Source: Desulfuromonadales bacterium (GTDB lineage: Bacteria; Desulfobacterota; Desulfuromonadia; Desulfuromonadales; JACZKF01). Taken from it: a stretch of 5,356 nt of DNA. The position numbers and the translations under genes are program-made. The stretch lies in contig JACZKF010000606.1 in assembly GCA_014860175.1 (NCBI GenBank), positions 1 to 5,356 on the forward strand. Direction: 5' to 3'. Shown here piece after piece: positions 1 to 5,311 of the stretch. Below the pieces are notes generated by a model. The model searched no databases. It worked only from the letters and a program-made list of their open reading frames with translations, and was not told the DNA's origin. Each line of letters opens with the position of its first letter. The stretch's first letter is position 1.

Positions 1-1214
1 TCCTTGACCGGCGAGGTGGTCGTCTCCAGCCACCTCCCCCCTCCCTCGGAGGCCCCGAGATAGCGCTCCACCTGGTGGATTCGGCCATCTTCCCAGGAGA
101 GGGTGACGGCGCAGCGCTCGCACTCCCCCAAACAGTGCTGGTACGCCTGCCGACAGCTCTCGCCAAGGTGTTCCCCCATCAAGGCACGGTGGATCGGATT
201 CTGAAAGGCGATCCGCCCCTCGCGGTCGAGAATGGCGATGCCGTCGCCGATGCCGGCGAGGATCGCTTCGGACTTGGCCTTCTCCGCCCGCTCCCGGCCC
301 ACGGCGGCCTGCAGCTGCATCACCAGGGCGTTGAGTTTGCGATTGGCTTTGGTGAGCGGCTCACGGATCAACCCCTTGGCTTCAAAGGTGAAATCCCCTT
401 CGGCGAGACGCTGGAAGGCGGTTAAAACCTCATACTGCAGGTTGTCGGCGAAGGCGTCCATCGCCTTGGCCAGCCGCCCCACCTCGTCGGCCTGGGTGAG
501 CTGCAGCCGATGGCTGAGATCTCCTCCTTCCAGCGCCTCGATCATGGCCACCGCCTCCCCCATCGGGACGGTGATGGTGCGCGCCACATAGCTCACCAGA
601 ATCAGAGCGGCGACCACCACGGCGGCGAGCAGGGCCGCCATCAGAAGCGCCTTGCGGGCCAGGAGCCGATCGATGTCGTCCAGATAGAAGCCGGCGCCGA
701 TGACCCATCCCCATTCGGGAACCACTTTGGCAAAAGAGAGCTTGGCGACCGGTTCGCTGCTGCCGGGCCTGGGCCAGTGGTACTGGACGAACCCCGCGGA
801 GTCCGCCTGGAGCACCCGGGTCATCTCCTGCAAAAAGGCGTCTTCGGCCGGACCCCAGAAGCCGGCAACGCCCCCTGGCTGGTCCGGGAACATCGGGTGC
901 ATGACCATCTTCGGGGTCAGATCGGTAACCCAGAAGTAATTTCCTTGGTCAAAGCGCTGCTTGCCGACGATCTGCAGCGCCCGGTGTTGGGCTTCGTCGG
1001 TCGCGAGGTGGCCGGTGGCCGCCTGCTGGGCATGGAAGTCGAGAATTTGCCAGGCGCTCTCGACCAGGCTTTTGACCTCCTGGCGTCGGGCCTCGTAGAG
1101 ACTGGACCGGTACTCGAGAAAGAGCCAGCCGATGACCAGCAGGAAGACCAGCACCACCGTCCCGCTGAGGCGATAAATCCGTTCCGAGAGACTCAGGTCC
1201 TTCAGATATCGCAC
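1..1214 (-). CDS. Membrane sensor, Cache-HAMP-PAS, C-terminus off the window
   Basis: Partial signal-transduction protein; 404 codons are visible and the output domain lies beyond the left edge. Residues about 16-34 form TM1. Residues 36-183 form a periplasmic Cache domain, sCache_2 type, recognisable from YFWVTDL (93-99), MVMHP (103-107) and WGWVIGAGFYLDD (168-180). TM2 is about 188-210 and a HAMP domain follows (211-263, with DEVGRLAKAMDAF). A second HAMP-like stretch (266-301) leads into a helical linker and the start of a PAS domain (about 312 on, GIGDGIAILDREGRI). The PAS region carries Cys354, Cys361, Cys365 and Cys368. Cache domains of this kind bind small organic acids in known relatives; the ligand here is unknown. 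The output could be a histidine kinase, a GGDEF domain or a chemotaxis module. The start is GTG at 1214, chosen because GAGGG lies 7 bases upstream. An in-frame ATG at 1280 is the alternative but would put the terminator inside the gene. The gene is preceded by a GEMM-I riboswitch and terminator. Confidence 0.9.
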   Translation of the reverse strand, partial: MRYLKDLSLSERIYRLSGTVVLVFLLVIGWLFLEYRSSLYEARRQEVKSLVESAWQILDFHAQQAATGHLATDEAQHRALQIVGKQRFDQGNYFWVTDLTPKMVMHPMFPDQPGGVAGFWGPAEDAFLQEMTRVLQADSAGFVQYHWPRPGSSEPVAKLSFAKVVPEWGWVIGAGFYLDDIDRLLARKALLMAALLAAVVVAALILVSYVARTITVPMGEAVAMIEALEGGDLSHRLQLTQADEVGRLAKAMDAFADNLQYEVLTAFQRLAEGDFTFEAKGLIREPLTKANRKLNALVMQLQAAVGRERAEKAKSEAILAGIGDGIAILDREGRIAFQNPIHRALMGEHLGESCRQAYQHCLGECERCAVTLSWEDGRIHQVERYLGASEGGGRWLETTTSPVK

Positions 1215-1230
1215 ACTTCTTCCCTCTACG

Positions 1231-1264
1231 AAAAAATGCCTGACTTCGGATCCGAAGACAGGCA
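1231..1264 (-). terminator. Riboswitch-linked intrinsic terminator before the sensor gene
   Basis: Positions 1237-1264 form an inverted repeat of two 14-base arms with a single mismatched pair and a GATC loop core. On the minus strand it is followed at once by six T (1236-1231). That is a textbook rho-independent terminator, yet it ends only 16 bases before the GTG start at 1214, so it must act on the leader of this gene. Its 5' arm contains TCTTCGG (1258-1252), which can instead pair with CCGAAGA (1291-1285) at the 3' edge of the upstream aptamer. The aptamer segment and the terminator 3' arm share CCGAAG and so compete for the same partner. Inferred mode: ligand holds the aptamer strand in P1 and the terminator forms. 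Confidence 0.85.
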
Positions 1265-1283
1265 CTTGAATTTCCCTCATTCC

Positions 1284-1379
1284 TTCTTCGGCATCCCGGC
1301 GGTCCGAGCCCCTTGGGGGCCGAGGATCCGTGGCTTTGCGTCGCCGGATCTCTCCGGGTTTGCTCTTATCGGAAGCAAC
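1284..1379 (-). promoter_or_regulatory. GEMM-I riboswitch, A20 variant (GEMM-Ib, cGAMP type)
   Basis: On the minus strand the conserved blocks of the GEMM-I (cyclic-di-GMP-I) aptamer appear in order. They are GAGCAAACC (1365-1357), a 5-bp hairpin with a GAGA tetraloop (1357-1344), GACGCAAAGCC (1342-1332), a second hairpin closed by GCCCC/GGGGC (1320-1308), and CCGGGATGCCG near the 3' end (1300-1290). P1 can form between about 1376-1369 and 1290-1286 with one bulged C. Spacing between the A25 and A47 equivalents (1359 and 1337) is 22 bases, exactly as in Vibrio Vc2. The base at the position-20 equivalent is A (1364) rather than G. In Geobacter GEMM-I RNAs, A20 marks aptamers that respond to 3',3'-cyclic AMP-GMP. 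The aptamer call is from sequence; the ligand is inferred. It controls the sensor gene downstream through the terminator at 1231-1264. Confidence 0.88.
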
Positions 1380-1590
1380 AAGTAAAGTTCACATAAAAAC
1401 CCTACCACTCAATGCACAATATACTCTATTTGGTTATTTTTCCCTTTTTCTTATAGAAGGAAAATAGGATGCACATGGAATCGTGTCAATCAGTTTACAG
1501 ATAATTTTGCTTAACCATTTATCTATTGGTCTCTATAGCCGACTGAATTGTAGGCAGGCATCATTCATTCCATGGATACTGGGAAATGAA
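1380..1590. other. AT-rich intergenic region, probable sensor promoter
   Basis: This stretch is clearly richer in A+T than the flanking genes and no convincing gene is seen in either direction. It must hold the minus-strand promoter for the riboswitch transcript. The best -10-like match I see is TATATT on the minus strand (1423-1418), which would start RNA about 30 bases before the aptamer, but no good -35 accompanies it. I see no tRNA, repeat array or mobile element here. Confidence 0.5.
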
Positions 1591-1620
1591 GAAGGGCCAC
1601 CCGAGTTCGGGCGGCCCTTC
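1591..1620 (-). terminator. Terminator of the secreted-protein gene
   Basis: A GC-rich inverted repeat with two 14-base arms (GAAGGGCC followed by CCCGA, one A-C mismatch) around a 2-base centre. On the minus strand it is followed by a T-rich stretch (TTCATTTCCC), short of a full T-tract. It lies 26 bases past the stop codon of the gene at 1647-2576 and separates that transcript from the sensor transcript. On the plus strand the 3' flank is not T-rich, so it is assigned to the minus strand. Confidence 0.8.
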
Positions 1621-1646
1621 CTGATCTGCACTCGGGCAGGACAGAT

Positions 1647-2576
1647 TTATATATTGTTCAGATTGGCCAGGCGCAAAGCCTCCTGATTGTCGACCAGCGA
1701 ACGGGGGAGAATCACCGTTACCCCGTACCCCTCCTTGATCAGCTTCAGCAAAGCCCGATGCTCCTGGTAGGAGTCGAAGGTCATGGAGGGGGGGGAGATC
1801 GCGATCTGCCCCTCGCGCAGGAAGCGGATGATTTCATCCACATGGGCCATGCCGACGGTGAACATCGCCCGGCGGTTGTCGATATTCCCCGTCTGCAACT
1901 CGAACTCGACGGCGTCGGGGATGTTCTGCAGCATCGCCGCGCTGCGAACCTCTTGCAGGAAGTCGAGCTCCAGATCGAGCAGGCCAGCCAGATGGGTGTC
2001 GCGCATATCGTCGGCCAGATGCAGGAACCGGCTCACCGCCTGATAGATTTCGGCATCTTCCACCTGATGCAGCTGGATCTGGTAGTTGGCCCGCAGCAGC
2101 ATGTCGGCGTTGACGAAGACGCTGGTATCGGAAAGCTTCTCTACCAGGACCTGGTGGTCGAGAGCCGCCGTCTGCACGAGCGCCCCTTTGGCCGGCGCTC
2201 CGGCCACCACCTCGGCGGTCGGCCGCCGCTTGAAAAACCCTTCCGGTAGCAGCAGCTGGACGTTTTCCTTCCGGATCAGCCACTCACCAATCCGGTAGAC
2301 CTCCGCCTGGGCTCGGATGGTGTAGTTGCCGTTAGCCCCCGTGCGGGCACTGCGGTGGCTGTGGCCGATGATGAAAATGTGGCGGTCGTCCTGGCCCGGG
2401 ATCTGAAAGATCACCTCCCCGATCTCGCTCGGCAGGAACGGACTTCCCGTCGCCTGGCGGATGGTGGTTTCCATGGCCAGGGCGGAGACGGCCGGCAACC
2501 AGCCGAAGACGGCGACGGCTGCCGCCAGGACGAAGATCCCTTTTCCCTTCATGCACTTGCTCTGAAAAATACCCAT
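1647..2576 (-). CDS. Secreted protein with TraB/Tiki/ChaN-like motifs
   Basis: A 309-residue protein of unknown function. The N-terminus (residues about 9-34, KGKGIFVLAAAVAVFGWLP) is a signal peptide with SALA before a likely cleavage at 34/35, so the mature protein should act in the periplasm or outside. The mature part has HIFIIGHSH (66-74), a following helix ending in LLLPEG (108-113, Glu112), and near the C-terminus MFTVGMAHVDEIIRFL (238-253). A first GxxH after a beta strand, a strand-end Glu and a second G-x-x-H resemble the TraB/PrgY, Tiki, ChaN and EreA superfamily, some members of which are metal-dependent proteases. That assignment is inference from motifs. The ATG at 2576 was chosen because GAGG stands 7 bases upstream; the frame is open back to 2702, but that stretch is the riboswitch. 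ATG at 2552 is a weaker alternative. Expression is probably set by the GEMM-I RNA in the leader. Confidence 0.85.
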   Translation of the reverse strand: MGIFQSKCMKGKGIFVLAAAVAVFGWLPAVSALAMETTIRQATGSPFLPSEIGEVIFQIPGQDDRHIFIIGHSHRSARTGANGNYTIRAQAEVYRIGEWLIRKENVQLLLPEGFFKRRPTAEVVAGAPAKGALVQTAALDHQVLVEKLSDTSVFVNADMLLRANYQIQLHQVEDAEIYQAVSRFLHLADDMRDTHLAGLLDLELDFLQEVRSAAMLQNIPDAVEFELQTGNIDNRRAMFTVGMAHVDEIIRFLREGQIAISPPSMTFDSYQEHRALLKLIKEGYGVTVILPRSLVDNQEALRLANLNNI

Positions 2577-2626
2577 TCGGCAACCTCGACTCTTTCTGAT
2601 CTTTCGGGGTTGAATGGGGATTGCAG
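2572..2626 (-). promoter_or_regulatory. Translational switch: start-codon hairpin and alternative stem
   Basis: On the RNA strand CCCATTC followed by AACC (2618-2608) can pair with GGTT and GAATGGG (2585-2582 and 2578-2572). The result is an 11-bp stem with a 3-base bulge that covers the start codon and the GG of the ribosome binding site. The neighbouring segment CTGCAATCCC (2626-2617) is complementary to GGGATTGCCAG in the aptamer (2654-2644), with one bulged C. The two pairings share bases 2618-2617 and so compete. Inferred logic: ligand stabilises P1, the start-codon hairpin forms and translation falls. No T-tract terminator is present between aptamer and gene, consistent with translational rather than transcriptional control. 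Confidence 0.6.
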
Positions 2627-2640
2627 ACTGGAACATTGGA

Positions 2641-2730
2641 TATCTGGCAATCCCGCTGTCGTGGGGCCGGAGCCCTTTAGACCGGTGACTTTGCGCCTCC
2701 AACTTTCGCTGGATTTGCCCTTACAGATGG
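2641..2730 (-). promoter_or_regulatory. GEMM-I riboswitch, G20 type (c-di-GMP)
   Basis: The minus strand shows the GEMM-I aptamer again. AAGGGCAAAT (2722-2713) is followed by a 6-bp hairpin with a GAAA tetraloop (2713-2698). Next come GGCGCAAAGTCACC (2697-2684), a hairpin with GGGC/GCCC arms (2675-2664), and GACAGCGGGATTGCC (2660-2646). P1 pairs ATCTG (2728-2724) with CAGAT (2646-2642) perfectly. The A25 and A47 equivalents (2714 and 2692) are 22 bases apart, as in Vc2 and in the other aptamer of this window. Position 20 is G (2719), the state found in c-di-GMP-binding members. Departures from consensus are U at position 26 (pairing with A41), G at 43 and GUC where GCC is usual after CAAA. 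It precedes the secreted-protein gene by about 65 bases. The ligand is inferred, not shown. Confidence 0.82.
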
Positions 2731-2733
2731 TTG

Positions 2734-2748
2734 GAGAAACTGTTTCTC
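2734..2748. repeat. Perfect 6-bp inverted repeat at the transcript start
   Basis: GAGAAA and TTTCTC flank a 3-base centre. The site begins roughly 10-20 bases downstream of the -10 box at 2758-2763, so it lies at the very 5' end of the riboswitch transcript, just before P1. It could be a 5' protective hairpin or a protein operator. The sequence alone does not decide. Confidence 0.5.
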
Positions 2749-2757
2749 TGGAGGCTA

Positions 2758-2786
2758 TTTACACCCAAAAGCGCCTCGGGTGTCAA
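2758..2786 (-). promoter_or_regulatory. Sigma-70-type promoter of the secreted-protein transcript
   Basis: On the minus strand a consensus -35 TTGACA (2786-2781) is followed after 17 bases by TGTAAA (2763-2758; 4 of 6 match TATAAT). The start would fall near 2751, about 20-25 bases before the aptamer, which fits a riboswitch leader. An inverted repeat ACACCC/GGGTGT (2761-2766 and 2778-2783) fills the spacer and overlaps both boxes, a position suited to a repressor. Confidence 0.65.
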
Positions 2787-3025
2787 CTTGAAAATTTTTA
2801 GCTTTCCTTTATTTCTCAGGCACTTAAGCATTTTTCATTACGCCATGAAGAGGCTTGCTGGATGACCAGGCGCAACCTGAAGGAATTATTGAACATCGGA
2901 AAGTTTAGGAAAAACCTCATCCTTTCGTTGGAACAGCAAAGGAGTCCAAACAGAAGGTTGACCCTCGTTAGTTCTATGGTAAAGATATTGCGTCCCTGCA
3001 TGAACTTTTTCCAAGGCGGCACACT
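2787..3025 (+). promoter_or_regulatory. Intergenic region with candidate promoter for the small membrane gene
   Basis: This region separates two divergent transcription units. On the plus strand TTGACC (2958-2963) stands 16-17 bases before TAAAGAT (2980-2986), a moderate sigma-70 match. It would start RNA near 2993 and leave a leader of about 33 bases. AAGG at 3013-3016, 9 bases before ATG 3026, is the likely ribosome binding site. I see no aptamer-like blocks on the plus strand. An open frame from 2862 crosses the region but overlaps the better-supported gene and has no clear ribosome binding site. Confidence 0.4.
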
Positions 3026-3415
3026 ATGGACTGGCTGGGGAAAATCGACTTTTGGATGCATTGGCTCTGGACCTGGATCGACTGGCTGTGGGCTGGAGCC
3101 TGGCTGGTGGCCGGAGTTCTGGCCACCCACCTGTTCTGGTGGCGACGGCACAGCCGGTTGACCGAGGAGGAAAGAGCCCATCAGGACCAGCTGGTCCGCA
3201 TCGACGGCCGCCAGCGCGAGATCCGGCGGCAGATGGAGGAACTCACCCGGCGGGAGGGGTCGCTGAAAAAAATGGAAGAAAATCTGCGCCAGCAGACCGA
3301 ACAGCTGATGCCGCAGATCGAACAGATCCGGGGGTGGCTCGATCAGATTTCCAAAGGAAAAGTGGCGACGGACGGCGACCGGCCAGAGCAAGTGAATCGG
3401 GCCGAATTGCCCTAG
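3026..3415 (+). CDS. Small Trp-rich membrane-anchored coiled-coil protein
   Basis: A 129-residue protein whose family I do not recognise. Residues 1-39 are extraordinarily rich in tryptophan (ten of them) and hydrophobic, with one clear membrane helix about residues 18-38 (LWTWIDWLWAG, then AWLVAGVLATHLF). WWRR follows as the likely cytoplasmic boundary. Residues about 45-105 are charged and heptad-like (EEERAHQDQLVRID, RQREIRRQMEEL, LKKMEENLRQQTEQL), predicted as a single coiled coil, ending in a short polar tail. It is therefore probably a bitopic protein with its coiled coil in the cytoplasm, able to oligomerise or act as a membrane scaffold. A strong terminator lies about 110 bases after its stop and it appears monocistronic. 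It is divergent from the riboswitch-controlled secreted protein. That the frame is coding is supported by the coherent TM plus coiled-coil pattern and G/C-rich third positions. Confidence 0.8.
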   Translation: MDWLGKIDFWMHWLWTWIDWLWAGAWLVAGVLATHLFWWRRHSRLTEEERAHQDQLVRIDGRQREIRRQMEELTRREGSLKKMEENLRQQTEQLMPQIEQIRGWLDQISKGKVATDGDRPEQVNRAELP

Positions 3416-3420
3416 CCCCC

Positions 3421-3463
3421 GGCCCTGTTTCCTGAGAGCCGACCCCGTCGAAACAGACGGGCC
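3421..3463. repeat. Imperfect inverted repeat after the small membrane gene
   Basis: GGCCC and TGTTTC (3421-3431) can pair with GAAACA and GGGCC (3450-3463), leaving a 3-base bulge (GAC) and an 18-base loop. It starts 5 bases after the stop codon at 3415 and has no T-tract, so it may be an RNA-stabilising 3' hairpin rather than a terminator. Confidence 0.35.
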
Positions 3464-3524
3464 ACAAAGCTCCCCCTCTCACCCTTGCCCAAGCGGCGCT
3501 GACCGGGGCGCTCCCCTGGTGAAA

Positions 3525-3564
3525 AAGCAAAACCCCCGCTGGCCAACCAGCGGGGGTTTTGCTT
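3525..3564. terminator. Strong bidirectional terminator between convergent genes
   Basis: A perfect 18-bp stem (arms 3525-3542 and 3547-3564, containing CCCCCGCTGG) with a CCAA loop. On the minus strand it is preceded by the transporter stop (3602) and runs into five T (3526-3522). On the plus strand GGGGGTTTTGCTT supplies a T-run inside the 3' arm. It serves the convergent small membrane gene and the transporter. Confidence 0.93.
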
Positions 3565-3601
3565 CTGCTGAGCCTCGCCGCAGGCGGCGGGGATGGAAGA
3601 G

Positions 3602-4924
3602 TTACTTGCGAATTTCCTGCATCACCAGATCTTCCTCTTCGACACCGGTCAGGGCTGGGGCTGTCGCTTCGGCATCGACCCGGCGGGGGCGCAGGGAGAG
3701 GCTCATCACGGCGCCGATCAGCAGCAGCACGCCGGCGGCGGCGAAGGAGACGGTAAAGCTGCCGAACTTGGCCTTGAGCAACTCGGCGACTTTCACCAGG
3801 ATGAAGCCGCCGGCCCCCCAGGCGGTAAAGAGCAGGCCGTAGTTCGAACCGAAGTTCTTCAGCCCCCAGAGGTCTTTAGCGAAAGAGGGGAAGAGACAGA
3901 GGTTGGTGCCGTAGTTGAAGCCGATGAAGGTAGCCAGCAGGACGATCAGGATGGCATTGCCGTGGCTGGCGCCGATGACCGGGATGGCAGCGAACATCAG
4001 AGTCGCCTGGAACAGCAGCATGATGACCAGGGTATTGGCGCGGCCGATCTTGTCGGAGAGGACGCCGGCGACGACCCGCCCGCTGGCGTTGCCGACGGCC
4101 ATGATGGCAACCGCCAGGAAAGCGAGGGTGCCCATGCTCTGCTTGGCCATGCCGGCGATGCTGCCGATGACCATCAGGCCGGCACCGGAGCCGATGAAGA
4201 AAGTCAGCCAGAGGGTATAGAACCGGCCTTCCTTGAGGAGCTGCGAGGGGGTGGCATCGACGGTCGCCTTGGCCGGTTTATTGGCCGCGCCGGCGGCTGC
4301 CGGGGCGCCAGCAACATACCCCTGGGGTGGATTGGAGATCAGCATGGCCATGCCGCAGACGATGCCGATGAAGGCCACCCCCAGGATAAGCATCGCCGTG
4401 GACAGTCCGTACGCTCCCAGCAGGTAGGTCCCCAGCGGGGCGATATAGACCGGGGCCAGGCCGAAGCCGGCGACGACGATACCGGCGATCAGGCCGGTTT
4501 TGGCCGGGGGAAACCACTTGAGGGCCGGCGGAGTGGCGGCCGCATAGCCGAAGCCGAAGCCGGCACCCGCCATCACGCCGAAGCCGATGACCCAGGCCCA
4601 GTAGTTGTTGCTCTGGGAAGCCAGAATGAAGCCGGCGCCGACCAGCACGCCGCCGAGCATGGCGGTGTACCGGGGTCCGATTTTATCCTGGAATTTGCCG
4701 GCCACGATCATGATGAAGGCAAAGACCAGACAGGCGGTGGCGTAAGGGTCGTTGATCGAGGCCAGATCCCAGGTAAAGGCCCCTTCGCCCCCCTTATTGA
4801 TCGACTCGGTGATGGAGCCCTTGAAGATGCTCCAGGCGTAGAGGACGCCGAGGGCGAGGTTGATGCCGGTACCTGCCAGGGCGACGGTCCATCCTTTGGA
4901 CTTCGCGGTCTTCTCGTTCATCAT
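3602..4924 (-). CDS. OFA-family MFS transporter (carboxylate transport)
   Basis: A 440-residue inner-membrane permease of the oxalate/formate antiporter (OFA) group of the major facilitator superfamily, with about twelve membrane helices. The N-terminus GWTVALAGTGINLALGVLYAW is typical of the group. The MFS loop motif occurs in both halves: GKFQDKIGPR (76-85) and GVLSDKIGR (287-295). A hydrophilic Ala-rich loop (about 203-232) separates the halves and the charged tail starts near 412. Arg283 in helix 8 matches the position of the substrate-binding Arg of OxlT and of monocarboxylate transporters. In helix 11 the sequence is FTAWG (366-370), where I recall OxlT having its essential Lys, so oxalate is an unlikely substrate and a monocarboxylate is a better guess. 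The start is ATG 4924 (or 4921), with AAGGAG about 10 bases upstream. The frame continues open upstream, see 4925-5311. Confidence 0.9.
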   Translation of the reverse strand: MMNEKTAKSKGWTVALAGTGINLALGVLYAWSIFKGSITESINKGGEGAFTWDLASINDPYATACLVFAFIMIVAGKFQDKIGPRYTAMLGGVLVGAGFILASQSNNYWAWVIGFGVMAGAGFGFGYAAATPPALKWFPPAKTGLIAGIVVAGFGLAPVYIAPLGTYLLGAYGLSTAMLILGVAFIGIVCGMAMLISNPPQGYVAGAPAAAGAANKPAKATVDATPSQLLKEGRFYTLWLTFFIGSGAGLMVIGSIAGMAKQSMGTLAFLAVAIMAVGNASGRVVAGVLSDKIGRANTLVIMLLFQATLMFAAIPVIGASHGNAILIVLLATFIGFNYGTNLCLFPSFAKDLWGLKNFGSNYGLLFTAWGAGGFILVKVAELLKAKFGSFTVSFAAAGVLLLIGAVMSLSLRPRRVDAEATAPALTGVEEEDLVMQEIRK

Positions 4925-5311
4925 GGCTGCTCTCTCCTTTGCTGGATTGATAGAACGCTCAATTGGACTCTGGTCACTGTAATAGGCTGCCGTGTAGCGC
5001 AGATGAAAAGGGAGTGGCCACTTGACCTTGAATGGCCGCACCACCGGATTGCCCGGGGCCGCCTCGCTGCCCCGCCAGCCTGCCGGCTGCAGCTTCGGGG
5101 TGGAGGGCTCCGGGCGGGGCGGGGCGGAAAACTTTTTCCATTCCTGGGGAAACCGCATGGTCAGCTCCTCATATTTGGGGCAGGTGCAGTATCGGCCATG
5201 GCAATGAGCGATGATCATGGTGACGTAGTGGGGGGAGATGTAGCCGCCGCCGCCCACATCGCAGAATTCTTCGCCCTTGCGGAAGAAGGCGCATACGGTG
5301 GCATTCTTCAT
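4925..5311 (-). CDS. Cys-rich small protein in open frame with the transporter
   Basis: Upstream of the transporter start the same frame stays open for another 134 codons, to an ATG at 5326. A better start is ATG 5311 with GAGG 4 bases upstream; AAGGAG touches the 5326 ATG directly. The first 55 residues look like a real compact protein: Cys7, Cys17, Cys37, Cys42 and Cys44, plus His28, His36 and His38 (YISPHYVTMIIAHCHGRYC), suggesting a metal site. A Pro-rich linker follows. Third codon positions are G/C-rich until about 5010 and then become mixed, as in a leader. No stop separates it from the transporter, so this is either an N-terminal extension or a small gene that lost its stop. I do not recognise the family. 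The end coordinate is simply the base before the transporter start. Confidence 0.45.

Noticed and set aside
1244..1257. 14-bp perfect palindrome read as a possible operator
   Set aside because: It is the core of the longer terminator stem with a T6 tract, which explains it fully.
1364..1373. FliA-like -10 box TCCGATAA on the minus strand
   Set aside because: It sits inside the aptamer P1 region, with no matching -35 at the right distance, and would remove the riboswitch 5' end.
75..1385. Several long plus-strand open frames across the left third
   Set aside because: They lie opposite a minus-strand sensor with clear Cache, HAMP and PAS motifs, and their translations show no domain pattern. 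They reflect high G+C.
1483..1686. Plus-strand 67-codon open frame
   Set aside because: It crosses AT-rich intergenic DNA and the terminator hairpin at 1591-1620, then runs antisense into the secreted-protein gene.
2577..2702. N-terminal extension of the secreted protein to ATG 2702
   Set aside because: These codons overlap the GEMM-I aptamer and its switch region and encode residues ahead of the signal peptide. ATG 2576 has a proper ribosome binding site.
2862..3161. Plus-strand 99-codon open frame
   Set aside because: It overlaps the gene starting at 3026 in another frame, lacks a clear ribosome binding site and turns into a Gly/Trp/Pro-rich shadow sequence.
2816..3391. Minus-strand 191-codon open frame
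   Set aside because: It is antisense to the Trp-rich coiled-coil gene, whose third positions and protein pattern are far more coherent.
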